Assembly (NCBI RefSeq): GCF_037126465.1
Contig: NC_088207.1
Span: 47,178,143-47,242,142, forward strand
Reading direction: 5' to 3'
DNA length: 64,000 nucleotides
Source: Ornithodoros turicata
Taxonomy: Eukaryota; Arthropoda; Arachnida; Ixodida; Argasidae
Shown here: positions 37,001-57,385 of the stretch, one piece after another
How the letters are laid out: each line of letters starts with the position of its first letter
How positions within the stretch are numbered: position 1 is the first letter of the stretch
Translations under genes and position numbers: made by a program
Notes under the pieces: generated by a model
Databases searched by the model: none
What the model was told of the DNA's origin: nothing
What the model saw: only the letters and a program-made list of their open reading frames with translations

Positions 37001-40000
37001 CCTTGGCTACCACCAACCGCTGGTACAATTCTTTTCCAGGTTATGAGAGGTGAGCAATTCAAGCTTCTGCCATAGCACAACCGTTAGCTGTTGCGTCTGT
37101 ATTTTGCATCATGTAGTAGTTAGTGTTGGGACACTTGGCCCTGCACTTCGACACTCGTGTTTGGTGAAGAGGAGAGGGGAAGAAGAGGGGGGAACAAAAC
37201 ATGGACTGAGGACACGGTCCGATACGTATCTATACTTTCATTGCATTGTGAGGTCTGTTGAAGTATTGCTTCCCTCCGATTTACCTTACATTCACTAACA
37301 ATGTGAACCGTGTACTTACCACCTTGAAAGGCCTTCGCCACGTCTTTCCGCGGTTCTCATCTACCTTGGGCACGTCGTCAATCACTGGCCCAGACCCAAG
37401 CTTGTGATTGATCCGAACAATGCCAGCCTTGGGCCGCTTCTCTGGGTCCAAACTGATTTTCGGCACCTCCTATACAGCAAGTAGGGTAAAGTGCCATTAG
37501 GAACCGTCGGCGTTCTGTCGTGGCAGGTCACCTTTGCCGGTTTTTCCTCCAACCAATCACCGATGGTAATGGAAGGACTCGCTGGGTGTGTGTCCGGGAA
37601 AATGTCGGAGTGAAAATCTCGGTATGTCTGCAGAGTGAGTGCCATCCTGACCTTTCCGAACTTATACTTCCTCTTTCCTCTTACGCTCTTTGTCCTACCT
37701 TTCTGGGTACCTGGTACGACAAAGGCACAATGCTCTCCTGTCCCAGCAGAAGCACCCTGTTGACTTCGCAATCCATGACCTTAAGCGCTCTCTTTGGGAC
37801 TAGTCCTGCACCCTTGGTCTGAACCTCGCCCATGTATTTCGAAGCTATGGAATACAAAATCACGAGCGCGTCTTTTTGAATTTCCATGAGCCGCACGTCC
37901 GAGAATCCTCACATATATACCTTCGAGGAAAAAGGGATCCCTGAATGTCAGCTCCCAAAAGTTGACCGTGTTGTCTCCCTGAAAAAAAAAAAAAAAAAAC
38001 GAGCATATGGTACGTTTTGCGAGGATTAGGGTGAACATGAGCGTAAAATATACTTTCTGTTCGATAGCGGAAGGACACGCACCTTTGCGACCAGGAAAAG
38101 CATGTTGCTGTCCGGATCGTACAGAGGCACGAATATCCTGGAAGGTGTGGCAAGGGGAAAGCGATTGTTAAAAAAATTATTTACGCACATAGGGTACCAC
38201 TTACCCCATTGCGCTCTCTCCCGATGCCGTGGCACAGGGCACGTCGATAGAACGAGTGTCCCGCAGAGTAACCTCCCTCTCTCGTGCCTAAAGTGAACCA
38301 CACCCAGCTATCAGTGTGTTATACTGTGTCGATATGTGCAGGTCACTAATGTTAGTTTGCAACACGGCGAGTCCAGACGACGCATAGCGTCTGCTTCAAA
38401 GTGCCACCACGGACTTAAAAAAAAAAGATATTTATATTATTTCGTATTATAAATCAACCTCGCGCGAAGACTCAGATGACGTCAGTGAAAGTTGCGCAAT
38501 ACCACGAATTTCCATAGTTTCAGATTCTCCGAGAATAGGTGACGTCATCGAGAGCGCTGGCGTCTGTCTCCTAGCAACAGCGCGCGCACCTTCCCGGTCT
38601 CCGCTCTCCGCGCCACGTAGAAAGACTGCCAGCAGCGGTTAAGAGACAGCGGAAATGTACGTTCGGGGAGCAATGTTGCCAGACAAGTGGCAGATTGTGC
38701 ATCCTATGACCTCACACTTTTCGAAACTAGAAATTAATTTCACGGTACTTACGGTACGCGTTAGATAGAGAAACGTTATTTTGGGAGAATACAATGTGGA
38801 CGCACGTGGATTGCATTGGCGTATATTCGGTGGTGCTATGAAGACACGGATTTATTCCGTAGTGGCGCTTTAACGAAAACTGTATAGAAGGCCAACAGCT
38901 ATACTATATATACAGTTGGAACATACGCCTCCAAGTCCGGATGACAGAACGTAGTTGGTGTCCCCCAGCCACAAGACTCTCGAATCCCTGTTATTCGCGT
39001 GACCACTTGCTTCCTGAGACGGAGACAAAAGTTCACGTTTATACAGGGTGCTTCACCTAAAATGATTAAAAAATTCTAACTGGCGACGTACTCGCCGGAA
39101 GATTGTGGGAATTCCGGCAAGTACCTTCTGGAAACTTTTGCCACCATTGAGGAAGGCTTTGGACAATTTTTAATTGTGGGAAATTAATTAATTAATTAAT
39201 TAATTAAAAGTATGCACAGTATTGCAACAGAAGTAGTCTAAAAAATCAGTAAAAATTACGCTTTAGCCCCGCCTGCTTGATTTTCGCAAAGAAGCGCGTG
39301 CGAAATGTGCGTCTAGAGTAGGAAGTGTCGCCGCCTTCATTTGTTTTGCCTTCTTTGTGATAAGACGGTTGTTTTGTTTTCTGTGTAATAAAACGGTTGT
39401 CACCAGCATCAAGGTCAAAGCGGGGGGGAAAGGAAGGTAAAACAAGAGGCGGGAACACTTCCTCCTCTCCCCGCACCTTCCGTGCGCTCTTCTTTGCGAC
39501 AATCAAGCAGGCGGGGCTAAAGCGGAATTTTTGCTCTTTTTTTAAAGACTATTTCTGTTGCGATACTGTGCATAGTTTTTGTTGGGTCTGCGGTTATCAG
39601 TGGAAGACTTCACATTTCTGTAAAAAAAAGAAAAGTGAGGTTCGCTTGGCAATTTTCAAAGTTCAATTGAAAAAATAAATTTCCCTCAATTAAAAATTGT
39701 CCGAAGCCTACCTAAATGGCGGCAAAAGTTCCCAGAAGGTAATTGCCGAAAGTCCCACAATCCTCCGGCGTTTATGTCGCCAGTTAGAATTTTTTATCAC
39801 TTTAGGTGAAACACCGTGTATATCTCCCTATATCAACACACAAGGACTAAAGAGGTTCCTCACAAGACATCCATTAGGCGACCTGGGATCCCATATCCTC
39901 AACATCCTGTCCCGTCCAGAGCTCGCAACCAGACTTCCGTCAGCCTTCCAGCTCAGGCTCTGGATAACTTCTTGATGTTTCGTAAAAGCTACGAATATTC

Positions 40001-42829
40001 AACGAGGAACCTTTCCAAGTGTAATGCGCATCGGAAGGCAAATCATGAATATAGCGTGCTTACACGATATTGCTATCCCTTTAGTGAGATCCCAAAGACG
40101 AACGGTGCGTTCTGCGGCTGTTGCGAGTAAGCAGTCAACTGACGGGTTGAATACCACGTTCTCGACGCGAAGCTTCTCTTGAAGAACCATTTCTGGGTCT
40201 TGGATAGAATTTGGAGGGATTCCCTCTTCTGGAATCCGCCATATCTTTACCTGCAAGCGATGCGACGTTGACACGTGATATAGTTTCATTATATATAGTT
40301 GTTTCTCATAAAGGATACACTGTTCAAGTTGCGTGTGTGCGGTAGATTATGCGACTGGATCGTATACCAATGTTTGATGCATGCACGACAACACGTAGAA
40401 GTGACTTAGACACAGAGTACAGGGTTCGCCAAGATAAACTTCGGGGTTTGCAACGGAGCTAAAGCAAATAGAAACAGTGTCGGGAAGCTAAAGTAGATGT
40501 TAAAGGACGTATTATGCCCCCAAATTTTATGTCGATACTGCCACTTGGTTCGTTTCGCTGCGGATAAATCGTGAAAATTAAAAAACCGCCGCTGCCTAAC
40601 ATTTCCAATCGGCTCTACCTGTGTTTCAGCTCCTTCCGTCAGATGGCGACACGGTCGAACGCGGCCAACGCGGCGTTGCAGACGACTTCGCACAGTAGTC
40701 CTCTGCGTTCAGTTCCACTTGTTCACTTGGTTTCGGTATCGTCTGCAACGCCGCGTTCGATCGTTGCGCCTTCTGACGGAAGGAACTGAAACGTAGGTAT
40801 AGCCGCGACTGGAAATGTTAGGCAGCGGTGTTGTTTTTTTTTATTTTCACGATGTATCCGGAGAGAAACGGACCAAGTGGCAGTATCGACATAAACTTTT
40901 AGGGCATAATACGTCCTCTAACATCTACTTTAGCTTCCCGACACTGTTTCTATTTGCTTTACCTCCGTTACAAACCCCGAAGTTTATCTTGGCGAACCCT
41001 GTATATAAGCTCCAGGCATTCGTGAACTTACTGTGGAGTCGATGGAACATGTAGCTAACAGGCCATCGTCATACGGGCAGAAATCGAAATCCGTGACGAA
41101 ATCTGCCGACAGATTACAGATACGATGCATGAGAACGAGTACATGACTTAGGTGTACAGCTTTGGCCAAGAAAACGTCGCGCTTATCCAAAACTATGTTT
41201 ATAATGAAACTCGTGCGTCTCCCTCGTATTATTTCTGGAACTGCACATCCACCCAGCTGGACTTCAGTTCACGGCTTTCAATCCAAATGACCATAGAGGT
41301 GTGTAGTGGGACGACCCCCAGCAGTGAATAACGGTCGCGCCCGTAAAAAAAATGGTGGCGCTGGTGGCACTTTGTGGTGTCTGTCCAACCCAGTGTCCTC
41401 ACCTGTGTGCGCGTGCAGTAACGGACAGTTTTTGTTTTTCTTTCCGGTGTCGTCGATTTGGAGAACACCCAGGCTCCCTCCACCTGCGGAACGTTGAAAG
41501 AAGGAATAAATAAAACCGCTTCTTCAACCCGTCTTAGCAGTCGAAGTAGAAGAACTAACCACGATTTTCTACGTTGAACGCTTTGAAGAGAGCGCTCGCT
41601 TTGATGTGGTTTCCAAAGGACTGGGGAGCTCCGACCGCGATATCCAAAACCCAGCCCTGAATTAATAAACGTCATAAATACACCTAGTAACGTGTAGATT
41701 CACTGGCGGTGCCACAAAAATCGGCGGTGAGGCAAGCGCTGCCTATGTATACGCTGCAGACTTTCTAAACCCCAATCTTTCGATCACAATACATAGATAG
41801 CGTATAAAGGGTTTGTGACATTTCGCCCCAATCGTTATGCCAAATGGTGAAAGACAGTTGTTTGCGTCGATGTGAATCAACGTGAACCCACATTCCAAGT
41901 CTTACTGCAAAGGGGTAATAGGCGCGTAGAAACTTGGCACTGCAATGGAGAGGGTAAAGTTTGTAGAACTCACGTGACGATGTCCCTGTCCAATCGCAAG
42001 GCAGCATTAAGGGGGTATTCGGAGACCGACATGGGTCTATTTGGGAGGGGGACCAATGAGGTCACTTAACAATAGGGGAGAGAGGAAAACTGGGGAGCTG
42101 CTCAGACAGCTTGCATAGCCTAATAGAAAAACTCATCCGGCTCCGGCATCACCGTAGGCATCTCCACCAGTGAGGCAACGCGAGAGAGGCCACGTGACTA
42201 CGCAGGCTACCAATGGGAATGGCCGTATAGCCTTCGCTCCTATGACGTCACAGCGTGATGTGTACCGGTGTTCGATGGTTTATACCTCGCCAAGTATGAC
42301 AAGTAGGAATCTAATTACTCTTTTCCTCAATACTCTGGTGTGCAGTACAACGCGTGGATGATGTAATAAATCACATATGTAAAATATGTACACAACCAAT
42401 TTAAGCAAGTTTTCTACTGACAGCAGGATTTGTACAGGGAACTGCGTAAAATTCCTTGCTGGGCTCCCAGGTCCAGTTTAGTCCGGCTCAGCGTGTTGCG
42501 TAAAATATGCATCGCATGCCGTTACAGGTTACTGTCCAGCAAAAAACTGTCCTGCAGTTTCGAGACCAAAAAAAGAAAGAAAGAAAAAGCCGTCTAACAA
42601 AATGTCGTCGTCATATGGTCACTGTGCAATTCAAAGACAATCCACACCTGCGTATCCACAAGATGCAGTTTTTCTAAAATGCACATCGACGTTAAATAAG
42701 CCGCCCAAATATTTTCTCGAGCGTCCATCCAAAATCTGCCAAAGTCTGTCAATTGAGGCCACATACCTCGCCTTTCTTCGGCACTTTCGGTAGAGCATTT
42801 TTGTACTTGGAGCCCTTGAACCGATACAT
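31005..42829 (-). CDS. Coronin-7/POD1-type protein with two tandem WD40 propellers; C-terminal tail not found
   Basis: Family role: tandem coronins act in Golgi trafficking and in actin or microtubule organisation. Coding exons (minus): 42829-42767, 41656-41560, 41483-41403, 41102-41032, 40250-40064, 39988-39864, 39013-38927, 38287-38205, 38137-38083, 37978-37921, 37844-37699, 37627-37532, 37469-37320, 34565-34322, 34122-33947, 33879-33771, 32885-32656, 32601-32411, 31627-31489, 31412-31206, 31140-31005. All phases fit, giving about 910 residues. The start MYRFKGSKYKNALPKVPKK is the classic coronin N-terminus. Propeller 1 ends at VPRK and FPDT; a Ser/Pro-rich linker follows in the 34565 exon; propeller 2 opens with ISKFRHLNGTPGPRN and ends with VPRLR, then LFQDDLFPDT. 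The acidic C-terminal tail typical of the family was not located below 31005. Odd points: LRDTR replaces the usual LWDTR in propeller 1, and the donors at 33947 and 32656 are weak. Several introns hold large foldback elements. Confidence 0.93.
31673..32391. mobile_element. Foldback element about 720 bp, inside a coronin-7 intron
   Basis: Left arm CAGCTCGAAGCAGGGTTAAC, right arm GTTAACTTTGCTTCGAACTG. Pairing continues far in: CGATATCGCAAGGATGCAAT at about 31916 against its near inverse at about 32160, and CAGCTGTTGTTATCATCGCG at about 31851 against its inverse at about 32225. It fills the intron between the exons at 32411 and 31627. Its end motif GTTAACTTGAAC links it to the repeats at 2648 and 58497. 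Confidence 0.75.
33440..33494. repeat. 19-bp-arm hairpin in a coronin-7 intron
   Basis: CTCACCAGATAACATCACA at 33440-33458 pairs with TGTGATGTTATCCGGTGAG at 33476-33494 with one mismatch. The 17-bp loop has no recognisable content. Confidence 0.7.
36765..37032 (-). mobile_element. tRNA-derived SINE, copy in a coronin-7 intron
   Basis: On the minus strand the stretch starts near TACCAGCGGTTGGTGGTAGC (A-box-like) and holds GGGTTCGAATCC, a perfect Pol III B box. A conserved body follows that reads as TCGGCCCAGGACGC and CTCTCTCCATCTGTCC. A second copy is at 27715-27965 and a partial inverted one is at 44131-44255. It resembles tRNA-SINEs described from ticks, though the family name is not certain. 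Confidence 0.7.
38460..38620. repeat. Dispersed repeat with GGTGACGTCATC..GTCTCCTAGCA, in a coronin-7 intron
   Basis: Second copy of the repeat at 25085-25225. It holds two TGACGTCA-type sites (38476 and 38542) and lies between coronin exons 38927 and 38287. Confidence 0.45.
39043..39824. mobile_element. Foldback element with TATACAGGGTGCTTCACCTAA ends, in a coronin-7 intron
   Basis: The left end reads TATACAGGGTGCTTCACCTAA. The right end, inverted, reads TATACACGGTGTTTCACCTAA. Pairing covers CTAACTGGCGAC, TTTTCGCAAAGAAGCGCG against CTTCTTTGCGACAATCAA, and GAAGGAAGGT-type arms around a centre near 39430. It lies between coronin exons 39864 and 39013, only about 30 bp from the latter. Confidence 0.75.
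40418..41003. mobile_element. Foldback element with TACAGGGTTCGCCAAGATAA ends, in a coronin-7 intron
   Basis: TACAGGGTTCGCCAAGATAA at the left is matched by its inverse at 40984-41003. Long arms pair through GTGTCGGGAAGCTAAAGTAG and GGACGTATTATGCCC to a centre near 40705 that carries two inverted GCGTTGCAGACGA blocks. The element ends 29 bp before the coronin exon at 41032. Confidence 0.8.
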
Positions 42830-42862
42830 CGAACGCACCGCGTTTGCCAGCTTTGAAAATTT
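42767..42862 (-). other. First coding exon of coronin-7 with its 5' UTR portion
   Basis: A good acceptor (polypyrimidine tract then CAG at 42865-42863) precedes 33 nt of untranslated sequence and the ATG at 42829. This implies at least one non-coding exon upstream. A strong donor (GTAAGTAT) at 43689 on the minus strand fits the end of such an exon. Confidence 0.55.
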
Positions 42863-43144
42863 CTGCAAGAAAGTTGCGAAATCATAAACACACGTCTCCA
42901 TAGAAAAAAACAAAACAAAAAAACGATGCCTTTGATCTCGAACCGAAAACAGAGAACCGAAACAGATTTTTTTTTTTTTTTGTTCATACAGAACTGAACC
43001 ATTATATGGTGGTGGCTGCCACGGAGTTCAGACACGGTTCGAGCTATCAACAGAGATTTGTTCTGCTATCATTCCCGAATGGGTGCATCGACAACGGTGG
43101 AAATTTGGGCCAGATCGTCACGCATATTTGAGGTAGCCATTAGT

Positions 43145-43190
43145 GCAGCAGAAGACACAGCTTGTCCTTTCCGAATGTGTCTTCTGCTGC
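43145..43190. repeat. Perfect 14-bp hairpin near the coronin-7 5' region
   Basis: GCAGCAGAAGACAC at 43145-43158 and its exact inverse at 43177-43190 enclose an 18-base loop. No function is visible. Confidence 0.65.
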
Positions 43191-43689
43191 AATACCTGCT
43201 AGTTCGAGAACGGGAGCGCCCCTGCTGGATATGTTACGCATGAAACATGGACACACTCTTCTATACTTAGGTGGTATTTTAACGATGATGATGATAACGC
43301 AAGGTCATCCTGCTTGGTTGCTTGACTATGCACTAGATAACAGCTCGAAAAGCGCGTTTCTTTTTATATTTTTTGCAACTGTGTATTACTGCAAGCATGA
43401 TGGGAGCAATGGTGTAGCGCCAGCGCGCTCAGACAGCTCGCCCCTGTAAAGTGTGCTCCGCCGCGTGAAGACTCTTGCTGTGGGGATGCAGGCTACACAG
43501 GGAGACAGAATAGGCAACGCGAGTGTTCAAAGACAGTTAGAAGAAACGAGCCGATGCTGTGATGTGTTCACCACTATCTCACCGACACACCACCGCAATG
43601 CCGTCGCGTGCATAGCGCTACTGCCTGAAAGTTCGTAGGAGCTATTGAGCGTTGTCGAACGCAGTCGCGAACCCGGTTTAAATACTTAC

Positions 43690-43900
43690 GAAATTGTCCT
43701 GCCTGGAAGAAGGTACCTGGCGCTTTGAAGGCCGAAACGCCAAGAAATTCGCTGGACCAGGTCAACGAGGGCACAGACGAAGGTCTGGCAGCACGCGACT
43801 ATGCAATTTTTCGCGTGTCTCACATGGCTCTGCTGTTTCTTCTTCGTTTTCGACGGCTCGTTTTTAGGGTTCCGCGACGGAGTTTCGAGCCAAATGCATT
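43690..43900 (-). other. Possible non-coding 5' exon of coronin-7
   Basis: On the minus strand this stretch ends in a strong donor, GTAAGTAT, at 43689, upstream of the coronin first coding exon whose acceptor is at 42863. The 5' limit is a guess. It contains an ATG directly followed by TGA (a start-stop uORF). No coding similarity was seen. RNA data would be needed to prove it. Confidence 0.25.
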
Positions 43901-44130
43901 AAAATGACACTTATATTTTCTTGTTCTATTTGTCATTAAAAAAAAAAAGAACTTACTGACGTATCAAACTAGCGATCACCGATTTAAGTGCTGTGCCATA
44001 TCTGAACTTGGTGAATTCGGAAGCAATATAAAGCGTTATGACCTAACCGGATCTACAAACATTTGTCCGTACTAAAGGTAGACAGGCGGATAACTATTCG
44101 TAATTATAAAAAAATGATAGAAACTTGAGT

Positions 44131-44255
44131 TTTCCCTGGGTTTTCCTCAGAAGCTGTAAGGCAAATGTCGGCACAGTTACCCGTGAAGTCGGCCCAGGGC
44201 GCACGATCCCTCCCCACCCACCTCGTTGCGCGCCTGAGCGTGGCCATCTACTGCA
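44131..44255 (+). mobile_element. Partial tRNA-derived SINE body, opposite orientation
   Basis: TTTTCCCTGGGTTTTCC, AATGTCGGCAC and AAGTCGGCCCAGGGCGCA match the inverted central body of the 36765-37032 SINE. The tRNA-like head is missing. It lies between coronin-7 and METTL25, just downstream of the METTL25 polyadenylation signal. Confidence 0.55.
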
Positions 44256-44381
44256 AGCATTTTCTCCACCACCACTTCTATCTCCTTGCCCTTCCCTAAG
44301 GACCCTCTGAATGCAGTGAAATAATTTTTCTTAAAATGGAGAACCCTATGCACAAAACACATGCTGGTTACACAATTCTCG

Positions 44382-44387
44382 TTTATT
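44382..44387 (-). terminator. Polyadenylation signal of METTL25
   Basis: AATAAA on the minus strand lies about 50 nt after the METTL25 stop codon (44438), which gives a short 3' UTR. The distance and exact hexamer make it the likely signal. Confidence 0.7.
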
Positions 44388-44437
44388 ATGCTAAAATAGA
44401 TATTAACAAATAAAACGAACTCGACCAGTATGCACTC

Positions 44438-47400
44438 TTAGCTCTTCTTGGTGGCATACAGCGCAAAGCATCTGGGCGAAATCACGGGGTCAAACAGCTG
44501 AATGATGTGGGCGTCTTCAACGTCCTCCTAAGTGAAAAGGGAAAATTACACTGCGCTTGCATGTATCTGTGCACATTTATGAGATTGCAGTTGCAGCACA
44601 ACGCTCAGATCCGTCAAAGTTACAGACTATCCCCAAAGTTAGAAAGTAGGTCATGCGATGATCCCTCACATTCGTGTAACGCACCAAGTTGAATTAATGT
44701 GGGACCCGCATATTAAAGTTGATACAAATAAACTCGAAGCAGTACAACGGAAAGCTGTACGTTTTAGTTTTCGTGCGTACGGTAGACGAGACTCTGTAAC
44801 TGCTCTCATGAGTGAAAACAATATCACGCCCATGAAGACAAGAAGAAAAACTGCACGACTGAAGTTCCCGTTTGAGACGTCGAGAAGTCATTTTAGATTA
44901 CAGTGCTTTCCGTATCTAGAGCCCCTCCAACCATGATATACGCACCCTCTTCACCCCTTAAAGACCCCTTCACCGTTTAAAAATTCGTTTTTCATTCAAA
45001 CTATCCCAGAGTGCAACTCGTTGCCTATCAGTATTGTTCAGAGCGAAAGTATTACAGAATTCGAAGACCTTGCTGACGACATTTGTGCTGGTTGATATGG
45101 TTAATGTTCCTATAAGAGTGTTTTCTTTTGTGTGTGTGTGTGTGTGAACTCGTCTGTTCATTCCTTCCCCTTTTTCACTCTGCGTATCCTCCTGCTTGGG
45201 CCACTGCATGGCTCACAGTATTTCTAAATAAAATAAAAATAAATAAATAAAAGAAAGCAACACCCCCACCTCTCGTTCGTGTACAAAGCAAAAAAATCGC
45301 CTGCAAAGCAGTGCACCTGTTCAAGAAGGAACACCAGCCTGTCCAGTAAGATCAGCCCTTCAATGCATGGAGAGAAACATATTCGAAGCTTCTGGAACAG
45401 CATTAGCTTCTTCTTATCATCTTGATGGCATAATTCGTAACGTTGAGCTTCCTCCTCTGTAACCTGCAGGTAATTGAAGCAAGTTATTCATCCAGGCTAC
45501 TGTCTACATATACCAGTGTTGCCTTACTGTAACAAATAAAGTGTGGAAGCCGTTGAGAAACAGATTAGCAGAATTTGTACCAAGGTCGTGTGTAGGTATG
45601 TTCTTCGTAAGCCAGAAAAGTAACAGGGGGAAGGTGTCTCTGTTTCTATTCATTGCCCTCCAGGTTAATCTCAGCAGACTCTTTGTATGATCAGCTTACC
45701 TTGAAGTCAGAACAATTAATCTTTTTTGCTGCTCTTTGGATGTACTCCCAGAAGTTTTTACACTTGTAAAGCTTTCCAACACGGAAGTCTTTTGGCAAAG
45801 TATCACTTCCAAGCTTCTCAGTTAGGATCTTTTGGAAGAGTGCACGGTAAAAAAGGGTTTCTGGAAAATTCTGCGCAAGAAAAAGAAGACACCCTTGTTA
45901 GTCCAAATTGTGTCGCTGAGGCTGTATGAACATCACGTTTAAGCGCACAGCAGTAGAAAGAAAACAATTATTCGAGAATAAGTTTGTCAGGCCACGAGGA
46001 AAAAATTATTGTGAAGGAGTAGCAGCGGAATAGCACTATGCTTTTGTTTGCACGGGAGTTCCTTCAAAAGTAACAAGCGTTACTTCATGTAAAAACTATG
46101 TATACAATGGAAACATCTGTACAAAAACTAGGGCAGCTCAATTGAGGTGCTTCTTTGCACGAAGCTCTGAAACAGTTGCGGAGATGAAGCCAAGGAAAGC
46201 ACAGTTAATTGTATTAGTACCGATGATTCCAGATTCACTGAACCCACTTTTGTCTCTGAATGGTAATCCATAGAACTTCGGAAAATCTCCTATATTCTTT
46301 ACTCTGACAGACATAGAAGTCCCATTAAAGGTCTGTCCCAATTAATCTAGTATTTCTTAAACTAAAATTTTTACTGCTCTTTCTAGTGCTTTTTCTAATT
46401 GTTTTACTGCTCTGATAATTATGAAGTAAGAATAATGTGCAGGATAAAAAAATAAAAATAAAATAAACCTTGCTATCCAGATACACCTCAGCCTGTGGTC
46501 TGTATGCTGCACTTGCCATCTATGCAACATGTAGATCGATTGACAACCCTAGTGTACATATTACATCAGGAATTGTTTTAGATATTCTTCTTTCCTTGTT
46601 TTTTTTGTGATAAAGCTGTTTAAAACAAGAAAGTCTGACACAAAACAGTGCACCTAACTGTATTATTTTCATGCTGTCTTTCGATGCTTTGTGATGCCAG
46701 CATCCGGGCATTTCGTCCAAGATAACACTGAGAATTTCTGAGGTAAGTTGATAGCGGGAACCCAAACTTCTGTGTAACACCTGGAATACCACAAAGGTAA
46801 GCCCACATGTCTGCAAGCACGTCTCACAAAGCATACTACAGTCATTTTGTGTAGCCTCGTTTTCCTCCGTGATGAGATTGTAACAGCAGCCAACTAAACA
46901 CAGGCACTTCACACCGCTGCACTGTACAAAGAGTCGTAGTGCACTTGACGCCAAGTCACCGCACGTATGCAGCCCGCACAGGAGGACGTCGCTGACTTTT
47001 TGTTTAAAACACTGTGTCAGAGCCTCGTTTAATTCAAACTTGTGGTCTATTCTTGCTGTGAGTGCACAGAACTTTGCGTCTTCCTTGTAGACGCCATCCT
47101 TTACCACATTCTTTGCATGCCGCATCATTTTCTTTTTCCTTTCTTCTGCATTATGATTATTGAGACCCTCGCATTCGATGCCCACAACGTTCAGCTGGTG
47201 TAGGCAGGATAAATTGGTGGAGAGGTACCCCTTGCCACTGCCAATGTCGACAACCTGCAAAAGTCCCGTAGAAGGAATGTGTTGGTCTACACGGAGTTCA
47301 AGTTGAGCACTGACACATGTATCCATGCGACCTTACATGAGATATGTTGTGTCGGTGTGACAATTCTGCCACGAAATGGCTCATGACAGACACTTCGTGG

Positions 47401-47851
47401 CTTTTTTTCTTGGACATCCACAGGTCTGGCGGCGATGTGTCGGTTGTATTGACCCAATCGGATAAAACTTTCTCAACTGTTGTGGAAACCTTTAGGGACT
47501 GTAACGTGTTGCTCCCCAGCTCTCTGATTAGTTTTGTCAATGACGGCGCCATACCTTCTCTGAAAGGCAACATCAGGATTCAGAATTCTAGTCTGTCCCC
47601 GTTGCTTGCTTTACTCACTTGACATATGGCAATTCAAAAAACCCTTTAGTGCCTAAGAAACGTAAGCATTCTTCAGGAAGTTGCACCAAATCTTCTGCTA
47701 CTCCCTTAGGCACATGGACATCCCAGTGGGAAGCTGTTAAAAAGGCAACCATATGAGCGTTTAGGAATTGTGCATGGCTAGTCAAAAACTCGGCGAGCTC
47801 AGACAGCGCATTGTGCATCTGCACCAAGTTTTGAACCACGTGTGCGACCAT
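44438..47851 (-). CDS. METTL25: METTL25/RRNAD1-type methyltransferase-like protein, complete
   Basis: Exons (minus): 47851-47619, 47559-47337, 47254-46828 (or 46840), 46780-46659, 45870-45700, 45463-45317, 44527-44438. Together they give about 470 residues with every junction in phase. The SAM-binding motif VVDIGSGKGYLS is at residues 153-164, CGLHTCGDL at about 245-253, and VGCCYN at about 273-278. Further family blocks are GRNARMLA, ETLFYRALFQ, PCIEGLILLDRL and a final LFDPVISPRCFALYATKKS before TAA at 44440-44438. The start ATG at 47851 has G at +4 and opens the block that matches the family N-terminus. It is shorter than human METTL25 (about 600 residues), mostly through loss of a low-complexity insert. 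A methyltransferase role is inferred from the family; the substrate is not known from the sequence. It is divergent with MLK. The third intron is unusually short (47 or 59 nt), and the last intron carries a LINE fragment. Confidence 0.93.
44650..45255 (+). mobile_element. 5'-truncated non-LTR retrotransposon (LINE) 3' end
   Basis: A plus-strand frame at 44658-44936 encodes WDPHIKVDTNKLEAVQRKAV and following residues, typical of the region after the reverse transcriptase in CR1/Jockey-like LINEs. A second frame near 44980-45090 continues with KNSFFIQTIPECNSLPISIV and ESITEFEDL, the usual C-terminal block, so there is at least one frameshift. A (GT)n tract and an A-rich tail of AATAAA/AAATAAATA units end it at about 45255. 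It lies antisense in the last intron of METTL25. Confidence 0.75.

Positions 47852-57385
<9,534 letters not shown>

Noticed and set aside
46469..46519. 51-nt in-phase cassette MASAAYRPQAEVYLDSK between METTL25 exons 4 and 5
   Set aside because: The phase fits, but joining exon 4 directly to exon 5 gives a better match to the family, and the donor GTTTAT is weak. It remains a possible alternative exon.
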